DNA of 50,480 nucleotides from Xenorhabdus innexi (GTDB lineage Bacteria; Pseudomonadota; Gammaproteobacteria; Enterobacterales; Enterobacteriaceae). Where the stretch lies: contig NZ_NIBU01000026.1 in NCBI RefSeq assembly GCF_002632485.1, positions 1 to 50,480 of the forward strand, given 5' to 3'. The first letter of the stretch is position 1. Each line of letters opens with the position of its first letter. A model generated the notes under the pieces. That model made no database searches. It was not told where the DNA came from and worked only from the letters and a program-made list of their open reading frames with translations. This document shows, piece after piece, positions 1 to 11,420 of this stretch. A program made the translations under genes and the position numbers.

Positions 1-596
1 TGTGTATAGGTCATAGTGCATTTTCCTTTGGCGAGAAAGATGCCTACTATAGCAACTGACCGCCTTTCTTAGAAATTGCACTTATTAGTCGAATCCAAGG
101 GATTATATGATATACCCCAGTCGTATATATCAGCAGATTCTAATTTTTTATCTTATCAGCTTCAGTCGATTTTTTATTGTCCGTCTCTTGCATTATGTTG
201 TCTCGTTGATATTATCTTATAAGATGAATTCTGTTATGAATCTATCTTATGAGTTTATGCTTTATGATATAGGAACTTAAAAGTAAGGGAAATGGATTAT
301 ATTGGTAATGCACTAAAAAGAGAGTGTTTAAAAATAAACTCTTTTATTTATTGCGTAACTATATAAAGTTTGATTTTTTCATCAAGAATTGTTCTGCTTT
401 GGAACACTAGGGAATTAATATAAATTAATAATTTCATTGTAGCAGTTAATTTGTATTGCATTGATGTATTTTTGTTTGTTATTTAAACCATTAGTGTTAC
501 ATGTTTGAACTGTCTGATATATAAATAATAACGCCCGTTTTTCGGGCGTTATTTATTGTTACTCTTAAACCACTTCCGGTGGAAGTGGTTTGTTAT
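1..596. other. Gene-free left flank downstream of paxC
   Basis: No convincing gene is visible in this AT-rich stretch. Frame 3 is open from the left edge to a TGA at 57-59 (18 codons), which is too short to call as the end of a gene outside the window. An imperfect hairpin lies around 314-345 (AAAAGAG pairing with CTCTTTT). Two stronger hairpins at 527-553 and 567-591 are listed separately. The rest shows nothing I can interpret. Confidence 0.5.
527..591 (-). terminator. Tandem hairpins downstream of paxC
   Basis: Two perfect inverted repeats lie just past the paxC stop. The first has 11 bp arms at 567-577 and 581-591 with a 3 nt loop. The second has 11 bp arms at 527-537 and 543-553 with a 5 nt T/A loop. 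The second is GC-rich at the loop and flanked by A/T. They probably end the 23 kb pax transcript and may also stop transcription entering from the left. Confidence 0.7.
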
Positions 597-3500
597 TTAC
601 TTATTATCCTTTATTACAGTGGCTAATACTTTGCCCATATTCCGTATATTTGGTTGTTCCATAATAGATGTGTGATCACCTTTAATAGGGATAATCGTCA
701 GACGCTCAGGCGGTAAAATTTTACTCCATCCGAGATCCTTTCCTCTTTCACTGATCTCCTCAGTCGCTCTGAATAGAGTGACGTCAGCATCTATTGCCGA
801 TGGAATATAATAATAAGCAGCAACAGAGAGATTATGACGTAATTGAACAAAATCACTGACATTTTCTCGTGTAACCTGCGGCGGTAACAAATTATTTTTC
901 TCAGCTAACGCCAACATTTCATCGTAATCACGGTTATCAGCTAATTTTTCAAATTCATTCCTGATATCATCCGGAGTGCCTTCCGGTACCAGTTCCAGCA
1001 GAGTCAGGCTTTTTTCAGAAACCATTCCTGCGTGTTGCTCTTCTGCTGAAAAATCAACTAAGTAGTTAGACGTAGTGTCCAGTAATCCGATAAAGTTCAC
1101 TGTTTCACCAACACCTATTAACTGGCGGGATATTTCATAAGCAATAGTTCCGCCTGATGACCAGCCAGCCAGATAGTAAGGGCCGTGCGGCTGTATCTGA
1201 CGAATGTATTTGATATATTCCTGAGCAATGTCGTTGAGGGTGAGCTGTATGTCTTCTTCGGCGTAGGTCTCACTGGCAAGAACGCCATAAATTGATAACT
1301 CGTCATCATCTATATAGGGTTCAAGATCGTAAACATAATTAACATCACCATTGATTGCGTGAATGAGGAACAGTGAGGTATTGCCATTCCCCTGACGGAT
1401 AGTCACTACATTCTTCTGTTCCGGAAGTGATGTATCTGACCGGATGAACGTAGCCAGTTCACTGATGGTCGGGTGAACCAGCAGGTCGCGGATACCGATA
1501 TCTTTATCTAAAACCTGATTCAGACGGGTAATAACCTGCAAGGTTAAGAGGGAGTGACCGCCAAGCTCAAGGAAGTGATCATGGCGTCCAACTTGTTCCA
1601 GCCGGAGTACATCCTGCCATATCTCTGCAATTATCTCTTCTGTTTCCCCAATGGGGGCTTCATAGCTGCGGCTGATAACCGAAGATTTATCCGGCGCTGG
1701 TAATGCCCGACGATCCAGCTTGCCATTCGGTGTCAGCGGGAATGCCTCCAGAATCACAAAAGCAGCGGGAACCATATAGCTGGCTAAGTGAACGTGCAAC
1801 GAGTGGCGCAGATTTTCCAGGTCGAGGGTGGTATCCGGTTGTGGCACCAGATAGGCCACCAGACGTTTATCATTCGGCGTATCTTCCCGTACGAGAACAA
1901 TTGCATCTTTGATACCGGGGTAAGCAAAGAGTCTGGCTTCAATTTCTCCCAGCTCGATACGGAACCCACGTATTTTGACCTGAAAATCATTGCGGCCGAG
2001 GTACTCAATCGTACCGTCCGGTAACCAGCGGCCCAAATCACCGGTTTTATACATCCGTGCATCGAGCTGGTGGCTGAATGGGTCAGGGATAAAACGTTCT
2101 GCCGTCAGTTCAGGCTGGTTGAGATAACCACGGGCAACGCCTGCACCGCCGATATGAATTTCTCCGCAAACACCGAGCGGAGCAGGCCGTCCCTGTCTAT
2201 CCAGAATATAGATACGGGTGTTGGTTAATGGGAAACCAATAGGAAGCGTTGCTGCGGTATAAGGGGAATGACCATCCACTTTTAATACCGTTGCGATGAC
2301 AGTGGCTTCTGTTGGCCCATAGGAGTTAATCCAGCGGCAGGTTTGCGTTTCAGCCAGTGATTTCCAGAGAGTCAGATGGTGAAGCTCTGCTTTTTCACCA
2401 CCGACGATCACCAGACGCAGGGAAGGGCTGAAGCCACATCGTCCGGCAGCCAGTTCCTGTACCCACTGATGCCAGAAAGCGGTGGGGAGATCGGTGACGG
2501 TAATTTGCTGTTCCCGCAGGAAATGACCAAAATTGTTGTCCGGTACGCGAAGGTCAGTCGGTCGCAGGATCAGCGTTGCACCGGTTGCCAGTGTGGCAAA
2601 AATATCTGAAACGGTGGTATCGAACGCCACAGAAGTAAATTGCAGTACACGGTCAGCAGGGGTGAGTTCGTTGGTCTGACGCTGAACGTGAACAAAATTC
2701 ACCACATTACGATGCTCTATCATGACGCCTTTGGGCTGTCCGGTAGAGCCGGAAGTATAGATGATATAGGCCAGATGATGTGGCGTCAGCACCGAATGGT
2801 GATGCTCAGGGTTGTGTGTGGGTTGCTGTGCCACAGTCAGTTGATGTTCTTCACTATCCATCAGCCAGACAGGAACTTCTGTTGCCAGACGGTTCTGTAA
2901 ATGTTTTTGAGTCAGTAATAGCTTCGGTTTACAGTCCGACAGGATATAGGCCAGTCTGTCAGTAGGATAATCGGTATCCAATGGTACATAACCTGCGCCT
3001 GCTTTTAGTATCCCGAACAGGCCGATAATCATATCCAGGCTGCGTTCAACACAAATAGCTACCCGATCATCCGGTTGTACGCCTGCGGCAATCAGAGCGT
3101 GAGCCAGTTGGTTCGCCCGCTGGTTCAGTTCAGCATAACTGAGCTGTTTTTGAGTGGGTTGTTTTTCACTATCCCGTTTTTCACCGCTTATTCTTTCAAA
3201 ACTTAGCCCTTCACAACTGATTAGCGCCGTGGCATCCGGTGAGAGAATGGCTTGTTGTTCAAATAACTGGTGGAGCAGAATATCCTGCGGATAAGCGATT
3301 TCAGCACCGTTAAACTCCACCAGTAACTGTGAATTTTCTTCCGGCGGCAGGACAGATATAGCCTGAACAGCCAGATCGGGCGTGCTTTGTAATGCAGCCA
3401 CCAGTTCTCTTAATGCAGTTATCATATAGGCATTAATACGAGCCGGATCAATCTGCTGGCTGCATTGAGCCGTCAGTTCAAAACCGTCATCATAGGCATC

Positions 3501-6500
3501 AACATCCAGTGACAGGGGATAGTTGCTTAACTCTTCGGTATCAAGTGTCTCTATTCCTTTCCAGACGGGTGACAGATCGTCTTCGTTATCAAGGGAACTG
3601 TGACGGAAATTGAGCAGGCTGTTAAACAGTGGCAGAGAAGCCGGAATGCTACTGCAACGCTGTGCCACTGCCAGCGGAGCCTGTTCATGTATCAGCAGTT
3701 GACTCAGTTGCTGATAAGTTTCCTGTACCGCTTGTTGAATATTTCGTCCTTGCAGAACGACTCTGACAGGCAGGGTATTGATAAACATCCCCAATATCCG
3801 TTCAGCTTTTTCACCGCCTTGTAGTCTTCCCAATAAAACCGTACCGAAAACAACGTCGTCACGCCCGCTACACTGCGCCAGAACCTGTGCCCATGCAACA
3901 TGGAACAGAACCGCAGCACTGACACCCTGCTGACGGGCACATTGTTGAATCATCAGAACCAAATCATTATCCAGCGTTAGAACATCTTCCGTGATCCCAC
4001 CATTATTATTCTGAACATCCGATAATCCGAATGGCAGCGTAGGTTCTTCCACATCCCCCAACAACTGTTGGAAGTAAGCCTGATATTGTTCGGGCGGAAT
4101 GTTTTTAGTCTGGGCAATAAAGTTACGGTAAGGCAAAGGTTGTGGCAGTTGTTCAGGCAGCCCCTGCAACAGGGTATTGACTTCATCGAAGACCAATTCC
4201 AGAGATAAGTGATCACAAACCAGATGGTGGTGCAGTAAAGATAACAGCCATTTGTCACTATGCGGGTCTTTGGCGATACTGGCAGCCAATAACGGCGCTT
4301 TAGTCACATCCATGCGTATTTTGTCAGGATCAGTGCTATCACGCAGTTGTTGTTCAGCATCGATTTCGGGTGATAATTCCAGCTCTGTGACAGGCATCAG
4401 GGCATGGCGATGAACGACCTGTACCGGCTCCGGCAGGTTTTCCCAATATACGGCACTGCGCAGGATATCGTGACGTTCAATAACCAGTTGGACTGTTTGC
4501 AAGAATGTATCCAGACGTTCACGACTGTCGAAAGTCATCAGCAGGTTACCCAGATAGGTATCACCGGTTGTTTCCAGCAAATGGTGGAACAGAATGCCTT
4601 CCTGCAATGGCCCTAACGGGTAAATATCCTGAATATTGGCAATGCCATCAGGGATATCAGCCACAATCTGGTCAATATTATCCTGTGTCAGTGTGACCAA
4701 CGGTAACATATCCGGCGTAATCGCACGGCAATCGTCAGGAATGAGATTGGGTGGCACATGATAAGTAATACTGTTGTCTGTTGCGGTTTCAGCCAGACGA
4801 TCAGCCATTGCTATCAGTGTCGGGGCAGAAAAGACCGCACTGACAGCCAGAGTGAACCCACGCTGACGCAGTTGTTCAATCAGGCTGACCACTAATAGTG
4901 AATGCCCGCCCAGTTCGAAGAAGTTATCATGCCGTCCGACCTGTCCCAGTCCCAGCAAATTCTGCCAGATGACCGCTAACAGTTGTTCGTTCTCACCCTG
5001 AGGCGCCTGATACTCGCGGCTGACAATTGCGGTGTGATCCGGCTCAGGCAGAGCCTGTCGATCCAGTTTTCCGTTCGGGGTCAGCGGGAAAGCATCCAGC
5101 ACAACAAAAGCGCTGGGCACCATATACTCCATCAGGCGGGAGTCAAGATCTTCACGCAGATGAACGATATCCAGTGTGATATCCGGTTGTGCGACCAGAT
5201 AGGCCACCAAACGTTTGTCACCGTTTTCATCTTCACGTGCTATAACAATGGCATCTTTGACTCCGGCACAGGCCGCCAGTTGGGTTTCTATTTCACCTAA
5301 TTCGATACGGTATCCGCGGATCTTCACCTGAAAGTCATTACGTTCCAGATATTCAATCGTACCGTCAGCCAGCCAGCGGCCTAAATCACCGGTTTTATAC
5401 ATTCTGGCATTCGGCTGCTCACTGAACGTATCTGGAATAAAACGCTCATCAGTCAGATCCGGACGATTGAGATAGCCACGGGCAACGCCAGCTCCTCCGA
5501 TGTGAATTTCACCTGAAACACCCAGAGGAACAGGTTGTCCGTGGCTGTCCAGAATATAGAGGCGGTTATTGGTAAGCGGATAGCCAATTGGCATGGTTTC
5601 TGCCTGATAAGGAATATGGCTGTCCAGTTTCAATACGGTTGCGATAACGGTCGTTTCCGTCGGGCCATAGGAGTTAATCCACTGGCATGAATGAGTTTCC
5701 GGCATGGATTGCCAGGTCATAAAATGCCGGAGTTCGGCTTTTTCACCCCCAACAATCACCAGCCGCAGGTACGGGCTGAAACCACAGCGACCTGCTGCCA
5801 TTTCCTGTACCCATAAGTGCCAGAAAGCGGTGGGTAAATCGGAAACGGTGATCCGTTGCTCCTGCAAAAACCGGGTAAAAGAGGCATCCGGTATACGTAT
5901 ATCCGGTGTGCGCAGGACTAATGTTGCCCCGCTTGCCAGTGTGGCAAAAATGTCTGATACGGTGGTATCAAAGGCGACAGAGGTAAATTGCAGTACGCGA
6001 TCCGACGGTATCAGTTGATTCGTTTCCCGCTGAACGTGAACAAAATTGACCACATTACGGTGTTCAATCATCACGCCTTTAGGTTGTCCGGTAGAGCCGG
6101 AAGTATAAATGATGTAAGCCAGATGATGTGGCTCCAGCCCAAGCTGGTGCGGATCAGGGTTGTGTGTCGGCTGGCCTGCCATAGCATCCAGATGATGATG
6201 ACTGTCCAGTGCCCAGACAGGCATATCCGCAGATAAATTTGTCTGTAAATGTTGTTGAGTCAACAACAGCTTAGGTTGGCTGTCTGACAGAATATAAGCC
6301 AGCCGCGTTTGCGGGTATTCACAATCCAGCGGCACATAGCCCGCGCCGGATTTTAGTATTGCCAGCATGGCAATCACCATGTCCGCACTGCGTTCGACAC
6401 AAAAAGCCACGCGATCATCCGGCTGTACGCCCGCGGCAATCAGGGTATGGGCCAGTTGATTGGCGCGTTGGTTCAGTTCAGCATAAGTGAACTGTTTTTT

Positions 6501-9500
6501 ACCGCTTGGTTCTTCGCTGCTGATCAGCGCAATGGCATCGGGTGAAAGCGCGGCCTGCTGTTCGAAAAGTTGTTGCAGCAAGATATCCTGCGGGTAGGCG
6601 ATCTTGGTACCGTTGAACTCTTTGAGTAACAACGAGTACTCAGTTGAGGGCAGAACCGGAATAGACTGAATATTTTGCTCCGGTATTTTCTGTAATGCGC
6701 TGACCAGCCCTCTCAGGGCAACATCCATATAGGCATTTATACGGGCCGGATCGATTTGCTGACTGGTCTGAGCAGTCAGTGAGAAACCGTCATCAAAGTC
6801 ATCTACATCCAGCGACAGGGGATAGTTGCTTAATTCTCCGGTATCAAGTGTCTCTATTCCTTCCCAGATTGGTGAAAACTCCTGTTCATTATCCGGGGAA
6901 TTGTGACGGAAATTGAGCAGACTGTTAAACAGAGGCAGAGAAGCGGGAATTCCGCTGCAACGCTGAATAACTGCCAGCGGAGCCTGTTCATGTGCCAGTA
7001 ATTTACTGAGTTGCCTATAAGTTTCCTGTACTACCTGTTGTGCCGTACGTTCCTGTAACATAATGCGTACCGGCAGGGTATTGATAAACATTCCCAGTAC
7101 TCTTGATGCCTCTTCGCCTCCCTGTAAGCGCCCTAGCAGGACAGTACCGAATATCACATCATCCCGTCCGCTGCATTTTGCCAGCACCTGCGCCCATGCG
7201 ACATGGAACAGAACGGCAGCACTGACCCCCTGCTGACGGGCGCAATCCCGTATTGTTTTTGCCAGTTCGTTGTCCAGCATGAAGACGGATTCCGCAATCT
7301 GGTGACGATTACCTTGTATATCGAGCAGGCCAAAGGGCAGAGTGGGTTCTTCAACATCGCCCAACAGTTGTTGGAAATAAGCCTGATGATTTTCCAGCGG
7401 AACGTTTCGGGTCTGGGCAATAAAGTTACGATAAGGCTGAGGGGCAGGTAAGTCTTCGCTCTGACCCAGTAATAGCGCTTCAATTTCACTGAATATGATT
7501 TCCAGTGACAGGTGATCACAAACCAGATGGTGGTGTTGCAGAGCCAGCAACCAGCGCGCATTTTGTGGGGAATCGTCTTGTGACTCCTGAACAATGCTAG
7601 CGGATAACAACGGGGCTTTTGTGATATCCATACGCGTTGAGTGAGAGTCAGTATGACGGCGTAGTTGTTGTTCGGTGCTGCTTTCTTCCGCTGAGAATAT
7701 TAGCTCTGTGACAGGAAGCGGAGCATGGCGATAGACGACCTGTACCGGCTCAGGCAGGTTGTGCCACTGGACAGCACTGCGCAGAATATCGTGTCGGTCG
7801 ATCACTTTCTGCATCGCTGTCAGGAAAGTATTCAGCCGTTTGCGGCTGTCAAAAGTCATGATCACGCTATCGAGATAAATATCGCCTTCAGTTTCCAGTA
7901 AATGCTGGAACAGAATGCCCTGCTGTAGTGGCCCAAGCGGGTAGATATCCTGAATATTACTGACACCGCCTGTCACCTGTAAGGCTATCTGATCGATATT
8001 ATCCTGAGACAGTGTCACCAGTGGCAGCATATCCGGTGTAATTGTCTGGCAGTTATCCGGGATCAGGTTTGGCGGTACAGCCGGGCTGTCTGTATCAGTT
8101 CCGGTTTGTCGGGTTAAACAGGCAGCCATAGCAGCCAGTGTCGGTGAAGAGAAAACCGCGCTGACATCAATGCCGAGGTTGTGTCGGCGCAGTTTTTCAA
8201 TCAGGCTGACAACCAACAGTGAATGCCCGCCCAGCTCGAAGAAGTTGTCTTGTCGTCCGATTTGTTCCAGTCCCAGCAGTTCTTGCCAGACGATTGCCAG
8301 TTGTTGTTCCGCTTCACCTTCCGGTGCCTGATACTCACGGCTGATGATTGCCGTATGGTCGGGAGCCGGTAACGCTTTACGATCGACCTTGCCGTTTGGT
8401 GTCAGCGGGAAAGCCTCCAGAATGACGTAAGCACCGGGCAGCATATATTCCATTAACTGTGTGCTGAGCTGTTCGCGTAACCGGAGGATCTCCAGCGTTG
8501 TCTCCGGCTGTGGTATCAGATAAGCGACCAGACGTTTATTACCACTTTCGTCTTCATGGGCTGTGACGACAACATCTTTGACTCCATCACACTGTGCCAG
8601 TTTTGCTTCAATTTCACCTAACTCAATGCGGAATCCGCGTATTTTGACCTGAAAATCGTTACGTTCCAGATATTCAATCGTTCCGTCCGGCAACCAGCGT
8701 CCGAGATCACCGGTTTTATACATGCGGGCATCAGCGTGTTGACTGAACGGATCGGTCACGAAACGTTCATCGGTGAGGTCAGGACGATCCAGATAACCAC
8801 GGGCGACACCTGAACCAGCGATATAAATTTCCCCCGCAACCCCGATAGGAACGGGTTGTCCCTGTGTATCAAGAATATAAATACGGGTATTGGTGAGCGG
8901 GTATCCGATGGGTACTGTACCTGCCGGAGAGGCAGCATCGTTGTCCGGTTTCCAGACTGTGGCGATAACCGTGGTTTCAGTCGGGCCATAGGAGTTAATC
9001 CAGCGGCAGGACTGGGTTTCAGGCAGAGTCTGCCAGGTATTGAAATGGCGTAGTTCCGCTTTTTCACCGCCGACAATGACCAGTCGTAAAGAGGGGCTGA
9101 AACCACAGCGTCCGGCGGCCATTTCCTGCACCCATAAGTGCCAGAACGCTGTCGGCAGGTCGGAAACAGTAATGGCCTGTTCCTGTAAGAACTGGCTGAA
9201 GTTTTTATCCGGGATACGCAGATGGGGAGGGCGCAACACTAGCGTTGCTCCGGCGGCCAGAGTGGCAAAAATATCGGATACCGTCGTATCAAAAGCCACG
9301 GAAGTAAATTGCAGCACCCGATCAGACGCTGTCAGTTCATTCGTTTCCCGCTGAACATGGACGAAACTGACCACATTGCGGTGCTCAATCATCACGCCTT
9401 TTGGTTGTCCGGTAGAGCCGGAAGTATAAATAATGTAGGCCAGATGGTGCGGTTTCAGCCCCAGTTGAGACGGCTCCGGATTGTAGGACAGCTGTTTTAC

Positions 9501-11420
9501 CACATCAGCCAGATAGCGGTCATCATCCATTACCCAGACAGGTACTTCGGTAGTCAGGCGGCTTTGCAAATGTTTCTGAGTCAGTAACAGCTTCGGCTTA
9601 CAGTCTGACAGAATATAAGCCAGCCGTTCAGTCGGGTATTCCGGATCTAACGGGACATAACCGGCACCGGCTTTCAGAATACCGAATAGCCCGATGATCA
9701 TATCTGTGCCTCGTTCAACACAGATTGCTACCCGGTCATCCGGTTGTACACCGGCAGTAATCAGCGCATGGGCAAGCTGGTTAGCCTGCTGGTTCAGGTC
9801 ATGATAGCTAAGTTGTTGCTCTCCGCTGATCAGGGCCGGGCTGGTGGGAGAGTGGGCGACCTGTTGTTCGAAGAGTTGCTGGAGCAGTATTTCCTGCGGA
9901 TAATCCGCTGTTCTGGCATTGAAATCAGCCAGTAATTGATCACGTTGATTCGGCGTCAGTAGCGGCAGGTCAGCCACACGCTGAGTGTCATCTGCCACCA
10001 TTTCAGTTAATAGTGTTTGCAGATAACCCGCCATACGTTCCATAGTGGCGTGATCAAACAAATCGCTGGCATATTCCAGTTCGCCGATTAATCCATCATC
10101 AGTGTCATGCAGTGACAGCGAGAGATCAAAGTGAGAGCTGTTGTCGGATAAATCCAGTTCACTGATAGTTAATCCCGGCAATTCGAACTGTTGTTGTCCG
10201 GGCGTATTATCCAGAGACATCATAACCTGAAAAATCGGGCTATAACTCAGACTGCGTGGTGGTTTCAACGCTTCAACTAATTGTTCAAACGGGAGATCCT
10301 GATTTTCAAAAGCGGCGACCGTATCTGTTTTCACCTGTGCCAGTAATTCGCTGACGGTCGGGTTCCCCTGTAACTGAACCCGCAGCGCTAATGTATTGAC
10401 AAAAAAGCCGATGAGTGGCTCCAGATCGCGATATTTACGATTGGCAACCGGCGTACCGATAACCAAGTCATGTTGCCCGCTGAGGCGGGAAAGCAGCACT
10501 GACCAGCCGGTCAGCAGAGTCATAAATAACGTAATGCCGTGGCGTTGAGCAAAGGCTTTCAGTTTTCCGGTTAAATCAGGTGACAACGTCACGGTTGCTT
10601 CTCCCCCGGCATAAGTCTGCTTTGACGGTCGGGGTCTGTCTGTGGGGAGTGTCAGCAGCGTTGGCGCATCCTGTAGCGTATTACGCCAGTAATCCAGTTG
10701 GTTTTCCAGTTCCTTGCCCTGTAATTCCTGCCGTTGCCAGAGGGTATAATCAGCATACTGGATTTTTAATGGTGGTAACGGATCAGGCTGCCCGTGACAG
10801 AAGCTCAGGTAAAGAGTGGAAAACTCCTGCATCATGACGTTAACTGACCATCCATCTGAAACAATATGGTGCTGGGTCAGTAACAGAATATTTTCATCTT
10901 CTGCCAGTCTGAATAACTGCCCCCGAATGAGGGGGCCGTTTTCAAAATCGAAAGGATCGCTGGCTTCAGATTTTATGGCGCTCTGAATAGCTGCCTGACG
11001 TTCATCATCAGTTAACGGGCTGAGATCCCGTATCGTTAAAGAAAAGCCGAACTCTTTATCATGAATAATCTGGCGGGCTTTTCCTTCTTCTCCTGTGCTG
11101 CTCTCTGTCATTGCAATCGTGGTACGCAGGATTTCATGACGGGCGACAATTTTGTCCAGTGCGGCCTGTAATGCAGTTATATTCAACTGGCCCTTCAGGT
11201 GAAGGGCAGCAGGAATGTGGTATGCAGTCAGGGCAGCCGGATCTAACTGAGCAAGAAACCACAGGCGCTGTTGCGCCCAGGATAACGGAACCTCCTGTTG
11301 TGGATCGCGGGCAGAAATCGGTGCTTTTTCGGTTGCCAGACTCTTTTGCATGCGTTCTTTCAGTTTTTTCTGGAGTACCGCTTGTCTTAGCTGATTCAGT
11401 GTCTGTTCATTTTTGCTCAT
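597..11420 (-). CDS. paxC: PaxC-like NRPS: C-A-T, dual C-A-T, dual C-A-T-TE
   Basis: Terminal synthetase of the operon, 3607 aa, adding residues 5-7 and releasing the product. Module 5 has an ordinary C domain (HHIVSDG at 184-190), an A domain and a carrier Ser1067 (LGGHSL). Modules 6 and 7 have dual epimerisation/condensation domains, with a GILFQHLLETEGD / GILFHHLLETTGD N-terminal motif and HHLVCDH at 1297-1303 and 2398-2404; their carrier serines are 2174 and 3290. All three A domains read as D-T-S-D-I-G-S-V-I plus the invariant A10 Lys, an acidic pocket suiting Lys or another basic residue. The TE has GWSSG with nucleophile Ser3421 and His3583 in GDHTS. The start has a strong ribosome site (GGGAGAG, 11426-11433) and overlaps the paxB stop by 4 nt (ATGA), suggesting translational coupling. 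No MbtH gene is visible nearby. NRPS identity is certain; the pax name rests on architecture. Confidence 0.9.
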   Translation of the reverse strand: MSKNEQTLNQLRQAVLQKKLKERMQKSLATEKAPISARDPQQEVPLSWAQQRLWFLAQLDPAALTAYHIPAALHLKGQLNITALQAALDKIVARHEILRTTIAMTESSTGEEGKARQIIHDKEFGFSLTIRDLSPLTDDERQAAIQSAIKSEASDPFDFENGPLIRGQLFRLAEDENILLLTQHHIVSDGWSVNVMMQEFSTLYLSFCHGQPDPLPPLKIQYADYTLWQRQELQGKELENQLDYWRNTLQDAPTLLTLPTDRPRPSKQTYAGGEATVTLSPDLTGKLKAFAQRHGITLFMTLLTGWSVLLSRLSGQHDLVIGTPVANRKYRDLEPLIGFFVNTLALRVQLQGNPTVSELLAQVKTDTVAAFENQDLPFEQLVEALKPPRSLSYSPIFQVMMSLDNTPGQQQFELPGLTISELDLSDNSSHFDLSLSLHDTDDGLIGELEYASDLFDHATMERMAGYLQTLLTEMVADDTQRVADLPLLTPNQRDQLLADFNARTADYPQEILLQQLFEQQVAHSPTSPALISGEQQLSYHDLNQQANQLAHALITAGVQPDDRVAICVERGTDMIIGLFGILKAGAGYVPLDPEYPTERLAYILSDCKPKLLLTQKHLQSRLTTEVPVWVMDDDRYLADVVKQLSYNPEPSQLGLKPHHLAYIIYTSGSTGQPKGVMIEHRNVVSFVHVQRETNELTASDRVLQFTSVAFDTTVSDIFATLAAGATLVLRPPHLRIPDKNFSQFLQEQAITVSDLPTAFWHLWVQEMAAGRCGFSPSLRLVIVGGEKAELRHFNTWQTLPETQSCRWINSYGPTETTVIATVWKPDNDAASPAGTVPIGYPLTNTRIYILDTQGQPVPIGVAGEIYIAGSGVARGYLDRPDLTDERFVTDPFSQHADARMYKTGDLGRWLPDGTIEYLERNDFQVKIRGFRIELGEIEAKLAQCDGVKDVVVTAHEDESGNKRLVAYLIPQPETTLEILRLREQLSTQLMEYMLPGAYVILEAFPLTPNGKVDRKALPAPDHTAIISREYQAPEGEAEQQLAIVWQELLGLEQIGRQDNFFELGGHSLLVVSLIEKLRRHNLGIDVSAVFSSPTLAAMAACLTRQTGTDTDSPAVPPNLIPDNCQTITPDMLPLVTLSQDNIDQIALQVTGGVSNIQDIYPLGPLQQGILFQHLLETEGDIYLDSVIMTFDSRKRLNTFLTAMQKVIDRHDILRSAVQWHNLPEPVQVVYRHAPLPVTELIFSAEESSTEQQLRRHTDSHSTRMDITKAPLLSASIVQESQDDSPQNARWLLALQHHHLVCDHLSLEIIFSEIEALLLGQSEDLPAPQPYRNFIAQTRNVPLENHQAYFQQLLGDVEEPTLPFGLLDIQGNRHQIAESVFMLDNELAKTIRDCARQQGVSAAVLFHVAWAQVLAKCSGRDDVIFGTVLLGRLQGGEEASRVLGMFINTLPVRIMLQERTAQQVVQETYRQLSKLLAHEQAPLAVIQRCSGIPASLPLFNSLLNFRHNSPDNEQEFSPIWEGIETLDTGELSNYPLSLDVDDFDDGFSLTAQTSQQIDPARINAYMDVALRGLVSALQKIPEQNIQSIPVLPSTEYSLLLKEFNGTKIAYPQDILLQQLFEQQAALSPDAIALISSEEPSGKKQFTYAELNQRANQLAHTLIAAGVQPDDRVAFCVERSADMVIAMLAILKSGAGYVPLDCEYPQTRLAYILSDSQPKLLLTQQHLQTNLSADMPVWALDSHHHLDAMAGQPTHNPDPHQLGLEPHHLAYIIYTSGSTGQPKGVMIEHRNVVNFVHVQRETNQLIPSDRVLQFTSVAFDTTVSDIFATLASGATLVLRTPDIRIPDASFTRFLQEQRITVSDLPTAFWHLWVQEMAAGRCGFSPYLRLVIVGGEKAELRHFMTWQSMPETHSCQWINSYGPTETTVIATVLKLDSHIPYQAETMPIGYPLTNNRLYILDSHGQPVPLGVSGEIHIGGAGVARGYLNRPDLTDERFIPDTFSEQPNARMYKTGDLGRWLADGTIEYLERNDFQVKIRGYRIELGEIETQLAACAGVKDAIVIAREDENGDKRLVAYLVAQPDITLDIVHLREDLDSRLMEYMVPSAFVVLDAFPLTPNGKLDRQALPEPDHTAIVSREYQAPQGENEQLLAVIWQNLLGLGQVGRHDNFFELGGHSLLVVSLIEQLRQRGFTLAVSAVFSAPTLIAMADRLAETATDNSITYHVPPNLIPDDCRAITPDMLPLVTLTQDNIDQIVADIPDGIANIQDIYPLGPLQEGILFHHLLETTGDTYLGNLLMTFDSRERLDTFLQTVQLVIERHDILRSAVYWENLPEPVQVVHRHALMPVTELELSPEIDAEQQLRDSTDPDKIRMDVTKAPLLAASIAKDPHSDKWLLSLLHHHLVCDHLSLELVFDEVNTLLQGLPEQLPQPLPYRNFIAQTKNIPPEQYQAYFQQLLGDVEEPTLPFGLSDVQNNNGGITEDVLTLDNDLVLMIQQCARQQGVSAAVLFHVAWAQVLAQCSGRDDVVFGTVLLGRLQGGEKAERILGMFINTLPVRVVLQGRNIQQAVQETYQQLSQLLIHEQAPLAVAQRCSSIPASLPLFNSLLNFRHSSLDNEDDLSPVWKGIETLDTEELSNYPLSLDVDAYDDGFELTAQCSQQIDPARINAYMITALRELVAALQSTPDLAVQAISVLPPEENSQLLVEFNGAEIAYPQDILLHQLFEQQAILSPDATALISCEGLSFERISGEKRDSEKQPTQKQLSYAELNQRANQLAHALIAAGVQPDDRVAICVERSLDMIIGLFGILKAGAGYVPLDTDYPTDRLAYILSDCKPKLLLTQKHLQNRLATEVPVWLMDSEEHQLTVAQQPTHNPEHHHSVLTPHHLAYIIYTSGSTGQPKGVMIEHRNVVNFVHVQRQTNELTPADRVLQFTSVAFDTTVSDIFATLATGATLILRPTDLRVPDNNFGHFLREQQITVTDLPTAFWHQWVQELAAGRCGFSPSLRLVIVGGEKAELHHLTLWKSLAETQTCRWINSYGPTEATVIATVLKVDGHSPYTAATLPIGFPLTNTRIYILDRQGRPAPLGVCGEIHIGGAGVARGYLNQPELTAERFIPDPFSHQLDARMYKTGDLGRWLPDGTIEYLGRNDFQVKIRGFRIELGEIEARLFAYPGIKDAIVLVREDTPNDKRLVAYLVPQPDTTLDLENLRHSLHVHLASYMVPAAFVILEAFPLTPNGKLDRRALPAPDKSSVISRSYEAPIGETEEIIAEIWQDVLRLEQVGRHDHFLELGGHSLLTLQVITRLNQVLDKDIGIRDLLVHPTISELATFIRSDTSLPEQKNVVTIRQGNGNTSLFLIHAINGDVNYVYDLEPYIDDDELSIYGVLASETYAEEDIQLTLNDIAQEYIKYIRQIQPHGPYYLAGWSSGGTIAYEISRQLIGVGETVNFIGLLDTTSNYLVDFSAEEQHAGMVSEKSLTLLELVPEGTPDDIRNEFEKLADNRDYDEMLALAEKNNLLPPQVTRENVSDFVQLRHNLSVAAYYYIPSAIDADVTLFRATEEISERGKDLGWSKILPPERLTIIPIKGDHTSIMEQPNIRNMGKVLATVIKDNK

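Noticed and set aside
3-59. 18-codon open frame at the left edge ending in TGA, possible C-terminus of an upstream gene
   Set aside because: Eighteen open codons occur easily by chance and no motif is recognisable; sequence to the left would be needed.
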